Shown in pieces: positions 1 through 7,902 of a stretch of 64,000 nucleotides of DNA. Source of the stretch: Gammaproteobacteria bacterium (GTDB taxonomy: Bacteria > Pseudomonadota > Gammaproteobacteria > GCA-002705445 > GCA-002716945); contig PBCF01000002.1 in the NCBI GenBank assembly GCA_002716945.1, forward strand, positions 62,001 through 126,000. Direction: 5' to 3'. Each line of letters begins with the position of its first letter. Position 1 is the first letter of the stretch. A program made the translations under genes and the position numbers. The notes below the pieces were generated by a model. It worked only from the letters and a program-made list of their open reading frames with translations, made no database searches and was not told the DNA's origin.

Positions 1-306
1 GGAAGCACCAATTCCAAATTATTGATACTAAAAGAATCAGCTATTGGATTTTTAAACGGTTTTTTATGGTCAAGTGTTGTTGCCGCTCTTACATATTTTT
101 GGTTTGACAGTCTTTTTTTAGGAATTGTCATTGCTTCAGCTTTGATGATTAATTTAATCATAGGTGCCATCAGCGGTGTAACCTTGCCGTTGATTTTAGC
201 TAAAATAAACATAGATCCTGCTCTTGCAGGGGGTGTAATTTTAACCACTATTACAGATGTTGTTGGTTTTATTTCTCTTTTAGGAATAGCCACATTTATG
301 ATGTAA
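1..306 (+). CDS. mgtE: MgtE magnesium transporter, C-terminal fragment
   Basis: The reading frame is open from the first base, so only the last ~101 residues are present and the true start lies upstream. MgtE is an inner-membrane Mg2+ channel made of a cytoplasmic N domain, CBS pair and a membrane domain. What is visible is the end of the membrane domain: three hydrophobic segments, with the conserved stretch PLILAKINIDPALAGGVILT followed by TTITDVVGF, which in the family contributes to the Mg2+ pore near the last two helices. The stop at 304-306 is followed by the nrdA regulatory region. The cytoplasmic domains cannot be assessed. Confidence 0.9.
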   Translation, partial: GSTNSKLLILKESAIGFLNGFLWSSVVAALTYFWFDSLFLGIVIASALMINLIIGAISGVTLPLILAKINIDPALAGGVILTTITDVVGFISLLGIATFMM

Positions 307-352
307 AAAGAATTAGAAAATAATAATATTCTAATATATATCTTTCAACAGC

Positions 353-361
353 TTATCCACA
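353..361 (+). promoter_or_regulatory. DnaA box upstream of nrdA
   Basis: TTATCCACA is an exact match to the consensus DnaA 9-mer. It sits about 45 bases upstream of the -35 element of the nrdA promoter. DnaA boxes upstream of nrdAB are known in E. coli, where they couple dNTP synthesis to replication initiation; the same role here is inferred from position. Only one perfect box is visible, so this is not a replication origin. Confidence 0.75.
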
Positions 362-378
362 ACTTATATACAACAAAA

Positions 379-394
379 ACACAAGATATTGTGT
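379..394 (+). promoter_or_regulatory. NrdR box 1
   Basis: The 16-base near-palindrome ACACAAGATATTGTGT fits the NrdR repressor consensus (acaCwAtATaTwGtgt). It lies just upstream of the -35 element. A second copy begins 32 bases downstream, the three-helical-turn spacing typical of paired NrdR boxes. Confidence 0.85.
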
Positions 395-404
395 TATCAA
401 GTAA

Positions 405-432
405 TTACAACCACAAGAAATAGTGTTATAAT
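405..432 (+). promoter_or_regulatory. nrdA promoter
   Basis: A TTACAA -35 element (405-410) and a perfect TATAAT -10 element (427-432) are separated by 16 bases. Transcription would begin near 440, giving a leader of about 30 bases before the nrdA ATG at 471. It overlaps NrdR box 2. Confidence 0.75.
411..426 (+). promoter_or_regulatory. NrdR box 2, inside the promoter spacer
   Basis: CCACAAGAAATAGTGT matches box 1 at most positions and begins 32 bases after it. It exactly fills the 16-base spacer between the predicted -35 and -10 elements, so NrdR binding here would occlude RNA polymerase. NrdR is the (d)ATP-sensing repressor of ribonucleotide reductase genes. The nrdR gene is not in this window. 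Confidence 0.8.
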
Positions 433-470
433 CGTATTTCATGCGAGAAGAATAATTTATAAAAAGCGAA

Positions 471-3323
471 ATGACAGAAGAACAACACAAAATTAATGTA
501 GAAAATCAAACCGATCAAGCTCATTTTGTTGGAAGCGATGAAACATCTCCAGTGCCAGGTCGTTATCGTGTTATGCGAAGAAATGGCAAAGTTACATCAT
601 TTGACTTAAATAAAATAGTTGTAGCAATGACTAAGGCTTTTTTGAGCTTGGAAGGAAGCAGCGCAGCTGCATCAACTCGTATTCACAATGAAGTACAGAT
701 TTTATCTGAAAAAGTATACAAGGCAATCAAAAGGAGATTCCCTGACGGTGGAGTCATTCATATAGAAGACATTCAAGATCAAGTTGAGTTAGCAATAATG
801 AGAGCTGGGTACCAGGATGTTGCAAGAGCCTATGTAATTTACCGAGAAGAAAGGTCGAAGGAAAGGAGCCAAAAGACCGTAAACAATATAGAAGATCTCC
901 CTATAACAAAGAGTGTTATACTTCCCGATGGCTCCACCGTTCCTTTAGATTTAAATAAACTCAGACTGATTATAAATGAGTGCTGTAAAGGTGTCAGTGA
1001 CGTATCTGAAGAACACGTTTACAACATAATTGATAAAAACATTTATGATGGAATAAAAAAAGAAGATTTATCTAGTTCAATATTAATTTCAGTTAGACCT
1101 CTTATTGAAAAAGAACCTAATTACTCAAAAGTTGTTGCTAGATTATTATTACATTCTATTAATGAAGAAGCTTTTACATTTTTAGGTTTCGAAGATTTTA
1201 ACCCTTCTTTGGCTGAAATCAAAAAAGTTTACCCAAATTATTTTAGTAGGTATCTTCAAAAAGCTTGTGAATTAAAATTGTTAGATCCGGAATTACTTCA
1301 TTTTGATTTGAACTATATTGCAAAGAATATTGATGTTAGCAAGGATTTAAATTTTAATTACCTTGGTCTACAAACACTGTATGATAGATATTTTATTCAC
1401 CACAAAGAAACTAGATTTGAACTACCTCAAGCATTTTTCATGAGAGTAGCTATGGGGCTTGCCATGAATGAGTCTAATCGTGAAGAAAAAACTGTTGAAT
1501 TTTATAATTTAATTTCTTCTTTTGATTTCATGTGTAGTACTCCGACATTGTTTAACTCTGGAACATTAAGGCCACAATTATCATCATGCTATCTTTCTAC
1601 ATTGCCAGATGATCTAAAAGGTATTTTTCAAGGTATAAGTGATGATGCAATGTTGTCTAAGTTTGCCGGAGGATTAGGAAACGATTGGTCGCAAGTTAGA
1701 GCTTTAGGTTCTTATATAAAAGGAACAAACGGGAAGAGCCAAGGTGTAATACCATTCTTAAAAGTGGCTAATGATACTGCAGTAGCTGTCAATCAGGGTG
1801 GAAAGAGAAAAGGAGCTATGTGCGCTTATCTTGAAACGTGGCACCTCGATATAGAACAATTTTTAGAATTAAGAAAAAATACTGGTGATGACAGAAGAAG
1901 AACTCATGATATGAATACTGCAAACTGGATACCAGATTTATTTATGAAAAGAGTTCATAACAACTCTTCTTGGACATTATTTTCTCCAAGTGATACCACA
2001 GATTTGCATGATTTGACTGGGTTAGAATTTGAAAAAAAATATGAAGATTATGAAAAACAAGCTGAAGATGGATTGATTGCTAATTATAAAAAAGTGAACG
2101 CTGTTGATCTTTGGAGAAAAATACTTAGTATGTTGTTTGAAACTGGCCATCCATGGATTACTTTTAAAGATCCGTGCAATATACGCTCTCCTCAACAACA
2201 TACAGGCGTTGTACATTCTTCTAATCTATGTACTGAAATCACTCTTAATACATCAAAAGACGAAATAGCCGTATGTAATTTAGGTTCGATAAATTTAGCT
2301 GCACATATTCGTGATGGTGAATTGGATTCTGACAAATTACATAAAACTATAAAGACGGCAATGCGTATGCTTGATAATGTAATTGATTACAATTATTACA
2401 GTGTTGATAAAGCAAGAGACTCGAATTTAAAACATAGACCTGTTGGCTTGGGATTAATGGGATTTCAAGATGCTTTATATAGATTAAGAATACCGTATGC
2501 ATCAGAGGAAGCTATTGAGTTTGCTGATAAAAGCATGGAGTACATAAGTTATTATGCACTTCAGTCATCCATGGAACTTGCAAAAGAAAGAGGATCATAT
2601 TCAACATTTGATGGCTCATTATGGAGTAAAGGTATTTTACCAATTGATAGTTTAAACATATTAAAGAAAGTTAGAGGTAAATATCTTGATGTAAATACCG
2701 ATCAAACTTTAGATTGGGATTCATTAAGACAAAGTATAAAATCCAATGGAATGAGAAATTCTAATACACTGGCAATTGCTCCAACAGCAACAATTTCAAA
2801 TATATGTGGAGTAGCACAATCTATAGAACCTACTTATCAAAACCTTTATGTTAAATCTAATCTTTCTGGAGAATTTACTGTGATTAATCCATATTTAATT
2901 GAAGATTTCAAGGAAGCAGGTATTTGGGATGAAGTCATGGTTAAAGATTTAAAATATTTTGATGGACAATTATCATCAATCAGTAGAGTGCCTGATAATT
3001 TGAAAAAACTTTATGCAACGTGTTTTGAAATTGATACAAGATGGTTGGTTGAATCAGCAGCTAGAAGACAAAAATGGATCGATCAATCACAATCATTAAA
3101 TTTGTATATATCTGGAACAGATGGAAAAAAATTAGACAGTGCATATAAACTAGCATGGATCAGAGGATTAAAAACAACTTATTATTTAAGATCATTAGGA
3201 GCTACACATGTAGAAAAAAGTACAACAGACAATTCAGACTCAAATTTAAATGCTGTAGAAACATCTAATGGTCAATCAAAAGAGTGTTTAATAGATGATC
3301 CTGACTGCGAGGCATGCCAATGA
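471..3323 (+). CDS. nrdA: Ribonucleoside-diphosphate reductase class Ia, alpha subunit, with two ATP cones
   Basis: Large catalytic subunit of aerobic ribonucleotide reductase, reducing NDPs to dNDPs. At 950 residues it is much longer than E. coli NrdA (761) and resembles the Pseudomonas type. Two ATP-cone regulatory domains are visible near residues 30-130 and 145-240. The catalytic barrel follows, with the NLCTEI motif (active-site Cys near 587, Glu near 589), AVCNLGS, and the radical-transfer tyrosine pair in TTYYLRSLG. The C-terminal tail ends in a DCEACQ thiol pair that re-reduces the active site. The upstream in-frame ATG at 441 runs into a stop, so 471 is the start. The downstream small gene overlaps its stop by 4 bases. 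Confidence 0.97.
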   Translation: MTEEQHKINVENQTDQAHFVGSDETSPVPGRYRVMRRNGKVTSFDLNKIVVAMTKAFLSLEGSSAAASTRIHNEVQILSEKVYKAIKRRFPDGGVIHIEDIQDQVELAIMRAGYQDVARAYVIYREERSKERSQKTVNNIEDLPITKSVILPDGSTVPLDLNKLRLIINECCKGVSDVSEEHVYNIIDKNIYDGIKKEDLSSSILISVRPLIEKEPNYSKVVARLLLHSINEEAFTFLGFEDFNPSLAEIKKVYPNYFSRYLQKACELKLLDPELLHFDLNYIAKNIDVSKDLNFNYLGLQTLYDRYFIHHKETRFELPQAFFMRVAMGLAMNESNREEKTVEFYNLISSFDFMCSTPTLFNSGTLRPQLSSCYLSTLPDDLKGIFQGISDDAMLSKFAGGLGNDWSQVRALGSYIKGTNGKSQGVIPFLKVANDTAVAVNQGGKRKGAMCAYLETWHLDIEQFLELRKNTGDDRRRTHDMNTANWIPDLFMKRVHNNSSWTLFSPSDTTDLHDLTGLEFEKKYEDYEKQAEDGLIANYKKVNAVDLWRKILSMLFETGHPWITFKDPCNIRSPQQHTGVVHSSNLCTEITLNTSKDEIAVCNLGSINLAAHIRDGELDSDKLHKTIKTAMRMLDNVIDYNYYSVDKARDSNLKHRPVGLGLMGFQDALYRLRIPYASEEAIEFADKSMEYISYYALQSSMELAKERGSYSTFDGSLWSKGILPIDSLNILKKVRGKYLDVNTDQTLDWDSLRQSIKSNGMRNSNTLAIAPTATISNICGVAQSIEPTYQNLYVKSNLSGEFTVINPYLIEDFKEAGIWDEVMVKDLKYFDGQLSSISRVPDNLKKLYATCFEIDTRWLVESAARRQKWIDQSQSLNLYISGTDGKKLDSAYKLAWIRGLKTTYYLRSLGATHVEKSTTDNSDSNLNAVETSNGQSKECLIDDPDCEACQ

Positions 3324-3523
3324 TAGATTTTTCTTTCTCAATTAATCAATTAACTTTTGAAATAATTATATATTTTATTTCAGTTGTGAGCGCAATCATT
3401 ATATTAGCGATATATTATGTTTTGGATAAAAAACGACTAAAAGAGGAAGATAATTTTAAGAAGAATTTTATAAATGGAAAATATATAAGTTTATATCACA
3501 ATAGATTCAAAGGAGGTATTTGA
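3320..3523 (+). CDS. Small single-span membrane protein between nrdA and nrdB
   Basis: A 67-residue frame whose ATG overlaps the nrdA stop as ATGA and whose TGA ends one base before the nrdB ATG, so it fills the whole nrdA-nrdB gap. A second ATG at 3314 would add two residues. The protein has one hydrophobic helix (about residues 12-35, [20 protein letters not shown]) followed by a Lys-rich cytoplasmic-looking tail. I recognise no family. The strong AAGGAGGT at 3510-3517 inside its end serves nrdB. Its own initiation would be by translational coupling. Tight packing and a clean TM-plus-basic-tail design favour a real gene, but a spacer frame cannot be excluded. Confidence 0.55.
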   Translation: MIDFSFSINQLTFEIIIYFISVVSAIIILAIYYVLDKKRLKEEDNFKKNFINGKYISLYHNRFKGGI

Positions 3524-3524
3524 T

Positions 3525-4703
3525 ATGTATAACTGGGATGATCCAATTAAAGAAGCTTTAAACAAAACTGAAAAACCAGTTGTAAACAATAATACACAAG
3601 AAAGTGTGTTAAATGAAAATAAAAAATCACAAGTAGATTTAGGTTCACAAGAAGGTTTAACAGGAATTGAGAATATAGAGAAGGGCGGAGAAAGAATAAA
3701 AGTTGATGATAAAGCGATTATTAATTGTAGAGCTGATCTTAATCAACTTGTTCCTTTTAAATATGAATGGGCATGGCAAAAATATTTAGATGGTTCAGCT
3801 AATCATTGGATGCCCGAAGAAATACCTATGCATGATGACATTAAATTATGGCAAGATCCTAAAGGATTAACTGAAGACGAAAGACAAATTGTTGAAAGAA
3901 ATCTTGGTTTTTTCTCTACAGCTGATTCTCTTGTAGCTAATAATTTAGTTTTAGCAGTATATAAGCACATAACTAATCCAGAGTGTAGACAATATCTACT
4001 TAGACAAGCTTTTGAAGAAGCAATTCATACACATGCATATCAATACTGCGTCCAATCCCTTGGTTTAGATGAAAGCAGAATTTTTAATATGTATCGTGAA
4101 ATACCTTCTGTTGCAACTAAAGCAGAATGGGCTCTTCCTTTTACACAAAGTTTAGGCGATCCAAATTTTAAAACCGGAACCTTAGAAAACAATCAAAGAT
4201 TGCTAAGAGATTTAATAGCATTTTATGTTGTATTTGAAGGAATATTTTTCTATGTTGGATTTACTCAAATATTATCGTTAGGTAGAAGGAATAAATTGAC
4301 AGGTGTTTCTCAACAATTCCAATATATTTTAAGAGATGAATCCATGCATATGAATTTTGGAATAGATGTAATCAATCAGATCAAGAATGAAAATCCTGAA
4401 CTTTGGACAGAAGAGTTTCAAACAGAGATGATCGCATTGATTAAAACAGGTGTAGATTTAGAAACAAAGTATGCCTACGACACAATGCCTCGTCCTATTC
4501 TTGGTATGAGCGCACAAACATTTGAAGAATATTTGCAATTCATTGCAAACAGAAGGTTTACCCAAGTTGGTTTACCTCAGCAATATAAAGATGTATCAAA
4601 TCCTTTTGAATGGATGTCAGAAATTATGGATTTGAAAAAAGAAAAGAATTTCTTCGAAACTCGTGTAACTGAATATCAAACGGGTGGAAAACTAAAATTC
4701 TAA
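3525..4703 (+). CDS. nrdB: Ribonucleoside-diphosphate reductase class Ia, beta subunit
   Basis: Small subunit (392 residues) carrying the diiron centre and the tyrosyl radical. Metal ligands and radical site are intact: Asp134 in FSTADSL, Glu165 and His168 in EEAIHTHAY, the radical-bearing Tyr172, and the second EXXH in RDESMHMNF. The pattern matches E. coli D84/E115/H118/Y122. The first ~60 residues are a polar, low-conservation extension. The C-terminus ([11 protein letters not shown]) is the flexible tail that docks on NrdA. A near-perfect Shine-Dalgarno AAGGAGGT lies 7 bases before the ATG, stronger than at its neighbours, so the beta subunit is probably translated efficiently. Confidence 0.96.
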   Translation: MYNWDDPIKEALNKTEKPVVNNNTQESVLNENKKSQVDLGSQEGLTGIENIEKGGERIKVDDKAIINCRADLNQLVPFKYEWAWQKYLDGSANHWMPEEIPMHDDIKLWQDPKGLTEDERQIVERNLGFFSTADSLVANNLVLAVYKHITNPECRQYLLRQAFEEAIHTHAYQYCVQSLGLDESRIFNMYREIPSVATKAEWALPFTQSLGDPNFKTGTLENNQRLLRDLIAFYVVFEGIFFYVGFTQILSLGRRNKLTGVSQQFQYILRDESMHMNFGIDVINQIKNENPELWTEEFQTEMIALIKTGVDLETKYAYDTMPRPILGMSAQTFEEYLQFIANRRFTQVGLPQQYKDVSNPFEWMSEIMDLKKEKNFFETRVTEYQTGGKLKF

Positions 4704-4711
4704 AATATTAT

Positions 4712-5212
4712 TTACGATGATTGCAGAGAAGCTTTCTTAACTATGGCTTTATGCAAAACAAGAATAGTGAATGAGAATAGTATTGTTGAAATTAGGGAAT
4801 ATTGAAAAAAGGGTATTCCAGCTAAATAACAACTCAGAAGACCTAATATATTTAACGGATACAATCCCATAGTTAACCAAACTCCAAAATTACTGATTAT
4901 AAAAAAAATAGACGGGCATAGTATAGATGCAAAAAAAACGGAAACTATGTCTAATTTTTTTATAATTAATGGGCTTAAGTATGTAATTAATAGGAACGAA
5001 GCATACACAAAAAACATTGAAGGATTATAACCAAGATATAAATCACTTAATACTTGAGAAGCCATAACAATAATTACCGCTAAACTTCTACTTTGTATAT
5101 AAAATCCAGTAAAAATCATAAGAGATAATGTTGGGGTAAAATTAGGTATATCAGAGAGCAATCTACTAATTATTAATAGAAAAAAAAGTGTAATGGGTAT
5201 TATTATTTTCAT
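4712..5212 (-). CDS. DUF6580 membrane protein, candidate B12 uptake partner
   Basis: A 166-residue, very hydrophobic protein with about five to six membrane segments. It resembles the DUF6580 family, which has an ECF S-component-like look: a PNFTPTLSL motif after helix 1, SDLYLGYNPS between helices, and SNFGVWLTMGLYP later. It lies 24 bases downstream of btuB on the same strand, so it is probably in the same cobalamin-riboswitch-controlled transcript. No btuFCD or ECF module is in the window. The natural inference is passage of cobalamin or a precursor across the inner membrane, unproven. Cysteines occur in SILCPS and LLSCYL. It shares its stop region with nrdB (8-base gap, convergent). Confidence 0.8.
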   Translation of the reverse strand: MKIIIPITLFFLLIISRLLSDIPNFTPTLSLMIFTGFYIQSRSLAVIIVMASQVLSDLYLGYNPSMFFVYASFLLITYLSPLIIKKLDIVSVFFASILCPSIFFIISNFGVWLTMGLYPLNILGLLSCYLAGIPFFQYSLISTILFSFTILVLHKAIVKKASLQSS

Positions 5213-5236
5213 ATTTATAGGGAATTATATCACATA

Positions 5237-7006
5237 TTAAAAATTTGTTGTTATAGTAACATAAGTAGAAATACCTTCTGTGTTATAATTATGAGCTCGT
5301 CTATACTTTTTATCAAACATATTATTGATTTTAAAAGAAATAATAAAGTTTTTTGTTTTATGTAAATAATTTGTATTAAATAGCATATAACCGCCTAATC
5401 GTTCATAATCATAAATTGAATTATCTCTTGTACTCTCACCTATCATAGATAGAGAAATAATATTATTCACATCAAAGTCATAAGAGAATTTACCAACTAT
5501 TTTATTTCTTGGTCGTCTTGAAAGTAGTGTATCATTAGTTAAATCATCCGATTCTTGATATGTATAATCAATTTTATAGTCAATTAATTTAAAGGAGTTT
5601 TTATAAGCTATTTCAATACCAGTTATTCTTGCTTTATTTAAATTTTGCATAATAGATCCATCAGACTCAATTAAATTTCTGATGTCATTATTAAACACAG
5701 ATAAAGTTATATAATTAACAGGTGAGAATTTATATTTTAATCCAATTTCAGTAGAAATTGATTCTTCAGGTTCTAAGTTTTTATTTCCACCATAGCCAAA
5801 TAAATCAGTTCCATCGGGAGATCTAAATGACTTACCTAAACCAGTTGTAACTATGGTGTTATTGTTTAAGTGATATCCAAAATTTATATTACCAGTAAGA
5901 TAATTACCATATCTTGAATGATTAATAAACCTCAAGCCTGTATTTATTATGCTATTTAAATTTGGAATATATTGTGATTGTATAAAAAATTCATTCACAT
6001 GATTTGTTATTTTAAAAGATGTCCCATATGATAATTCATATAGTGCTTCATCCGTATATGTAAAACCTAAAATTGTATTTGCATCAAAAAAATTATAATA
6101 ATTATTTTCTAAATTAATTTGATTTATTTTTGTATGAGTATAGTCAGTGGCAGATGAACTAGATTGGTCAATTTTATTTTGTTTCGAAATATAATTAATA
6201 TTTGTTTTATAATCAGTATACTTTTTTAATAGCGATAATTTGATATGTCTGTCTTTATGATCTTGCATTAAATTACTACCAAAACTATCATATTCTGTAG
6301 TTCCGTCACTTTGATAATAATCTGTTTCAAAAATAGTTTTATCTAACTGATATTGATAATTAATATTTATATTTCTGTTTTTATATTCATGATCTTGAGA
6401 CGAACTCACTTTTGCTTTATAAGAGTCAGATCTAATCTCTGAATAATTTAAATTCAGATTGTAAAGATTATTTGTATATTTTCTATAAAAATCAATTTTA
6501 TTAGTATTGAAACGTCCTGAACTTAATGAAAATGATCCTGAATTTTCTAGATCCTTCTTTGTTATAATATTGATTACTCCACCTATTGTGTTTCGCCCAT
6601 ATAAAGTTGACATGCTACCTTTTGCAATTTCAACTCTATCAATCATTTTAATTGATATATGTTGTATTGATGGAACTCCTAATGTTCCTGGATTTAATTC
6701 AACACCATTAACCAATACTTTTGTATGATTACTCTCAGTACCTCTTAGAAAAATTGATTTTGTTTGTCCTGGGCCACCATTGCTACCTATACTAATTGAA
6801 CTAGAAAAATTTAATAAATTATCAACAGTATCAAAGCCATATTTCTCGATCTCTTCTGATGTTATGATTTCAATAGCAGTCAGAGAGTCAAAAATAGAAC
6901 TAGGTCTCTTAGGAGTAATTACAATCTCATCTAAATTTGAATCTGCGAATACAATATTGAACGCAAGAATATTAATTAAAAATGTTTTTAAAAAGTTTCT
7001 ACCCAT
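5237..7006 (-). CDS. btuB: TonB-dependent vitamin B12 receptor, BtuB-like
   Basis: Outer-membrane, TonB-dependent transporter for cobalamins. A signal peptide (about residues 1-22, ending in NIVFA) is followed by a TonB-box-like segment DEIVITPKR, a plug domain (FLRGTESNHTKVLVNGVELN, then YGRNTIGGVINIITKK) and a 22-strand barrel ending in the aromatic terminus ITTNF. The length (589 residues) is normal for BtuB. I choose the ATG at 7006: the upstream GTG at 7021 overlaps the GGAGGTG Shine-Dalgarno at 7025-7019, although the resulting spacing of about 14 bases is long. Substrate assignment rests mainly on the cobalamin riboswitch directly upstream; a cobinamide or other corrinoid substrate is possible. 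Confidence 0.93.
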   Translation of the reverse strand: MGRNFLKTFLINILAFNIVFADSNLDEIVITPKRPSSIFDSLTAIEIITSEEIEKYGFDTVDNLLNFSSSISIGSNGGPGQTKSIFLRGTESNHTKVLVNGVELNPGTLGVPSIQHISIKMIDRVEIAKGSMSTLYGRNTIGGVINIITKKDLENSGSFSLSSGRFNTNKIDFYRKYTNNLYNLNLNYSEIRSDSYKAKVSSSQDHEYKNRNININYQYQLDKTIFETDYYQSDGTTEYDSFGSNLMQDHKDRHIKLSLLKKYTDYKTNINYISKQNKIDQSSSSATDYTHTKINQINLENNYYNFFDANTILGFTYTDEALYELSYGTSFKITNHVNEFFIQSQYIPNLNSIINTGLRFINHSRYGNYLTGNINFGYHLNNNTIVTTGLGKSFRSPDGTDLFGYGGNKNLEPEESISTEIGLKYKFSPVNYITLSVFNNDIRNLIESDGSIMQNLNKARITGIEIAYKNSFKLIDYKIDYTYQESDDLTNDTLLSRRPRNKIVGKFSYDFDVNNIISLSMIGESTRDNSIYDYERLGGYMLFNTNYLHKTKNFIISFKINNMFDKKYRRAHNYNTEGISTYVTITTNF

Positions 7007-7021
7007 CTTAGAAATAAGCAC

Positions 7022-7160
7022 CTCCGCTTTATGGGGTTCCCATCATGTTGGTCTTCGGACTCTATATACCGTTGCGGGGGCAGTGCAGATTATCTTTTAC
7101 TGACTTTCCCAACTTCATGAGACTTTTAATTTTTAATGCCTGTACCTTTTGATAAAAGGG
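7022..7160 (-). promoter_or_regulatory. Cobalamin (AdoCbl) riboswitch controlling btuB
   Basis: Read on the minus strand, the conserved 3' half is unmistakable: CTGCCCCCGCAACGGTA (near 7095-7065), then AGTCCGAAGACC, the hallmark of cobalamin riboswitches. Upstream are GTTGGGAA and AGATAATCTG, matching the GGGAA and AATC core segments. The 5' GGTACAGGC element appears to lie in the last codons of the upstream ABC permease. A small hairpin (ATGGG, loop AAC, CCCAT) and the GGAGGTG ribosome site follow the aptamer. I see no U-tract terminator, so control is probably at translation. The exact 5' limit is estimated. Confidence 0.93.
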
Positions 7161-7896
7161 ACAATGCAATGATGTATAATATAAATGTTATTGAAGTAAT
7201 AATCAAGATAGAAAATTCTATGTTCATTTCTTCTATACCTAAAAAACCATATCTAAATGCACTTACGATATAAGCAATGGGATTGAATAATGAAATGTTT
7301 TGCCAAATTTCAGGCAATAAATCAATAGCGAAGAATGTCCCCCCTAAATATGTTAGTGGTGCGAGAATAAAAGTAGGAACAATGTTTATATCATCCCAAG
7401 TTTTTGCAAATACAGCATTAATAAATCCGGCAGTTGAAAACAAAAATGCGGTCATGAATGTCATAAACACAGTCAACCATATATTAACAATTTCGAGATC
7501 AGTAAAAAAAGTTACAACTACATATACAGCTATTCCTACAGCAAAGCCTCGCAAAACACCACCAGTGATATAACCAAGTAAAATAATATTGTTTGGAACA
7601 GGAGAAACTAATAGTTCTTCAATACTTTTCATAAACCTTGAACTATAGAATGAACCTACTACATTCATATAAGAGTTTGATATTACGGGCATTATAATCA
7701 GTCCTGGTATTATATAATCCATATAACTGAAATTTTTTATTTCCCCAATTCTTTCACCGATGAAATTACCAAAAATTATTATATATAAAAACATGGTTAC
7801 TACCGATGGCAGAATAGTTTGTATCCATATTCTGGCAAATCTTAAAAATTCTTTTATTACTATGGTCTGATATGGAATTAAAATTTCTTTTTTCAT
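7126..7896 (-). CDS. yadH: ABC-2 type exporter permease, YadH-like
   Basis: Integral membrane subunit (256 residues, about six helices) of an ABC-2 exporter. Length and sequence are close to E. coli YadH, including MKSIEELLVSPVPNNIILLG and LSLFNPIAYIVSAFRYGFLG, typical of the ABC-2 family. It lies 6 bases downstream of its ATPase gene. Substrate is unknown in the family. The final codons (SKGTGIKN and stop) appear to double as the 5' part of the cobalamin riboswitch of btuB. That does not by itself link the exporter to B12. Confidence 0.9.
   Translation of the reverse strand: MKKEILIPYQTIVIKEFLRFARIWIQTILPSVVTMFLYIIIFGNFIGERIGEIKNFSYMDYIIPGLIIMPVISNSYMNVVGSFYSSRFMKSIEELLVSPVPNNIILLGYITGGVLRGFAVGIAVYVVVTFFTDLEIVNIWLTVFMTFMTAFLFSTAGFINAVFAKTWDDINIVPTFILAPLTYLGGTFFAIDLLPEIWQNISLFNPIAYIVSAFRYGFLGIEEMNIEFSILIITSITFILYIIALSLLSKGTGIKN
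7178..7206 (-). promoter_or_regulatory. Candidate promoter for the riboswitch-btuB transcript
   Basis: On the minus strand TTGATT (7206-7201) is followed after 17 bases by TATATT (7183-7178). Transcription would begin near 7170, just before the riboswitch 5' element. The promoter lies inside the 3' coding part of the ABC permease gene, so btuB could be transcribed independently of the exporter. Confidence 0.5.
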
Positions 7897-7902
7897 AATC
7901 GT

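Noticed and set aside
353-361. The DnaA box as part of a replication origin
   Set aside because: Only one perfect box, no AT-rich unwinding array or dnaA/dnaN neighbours; a regulatory site before nrdA is simpler.
6507-7103. Plus-strand frames opposite btuB and its leader
   Set aside because: They sit on the antisense strand of the receptor and riboswitch and have no recognisable domain.
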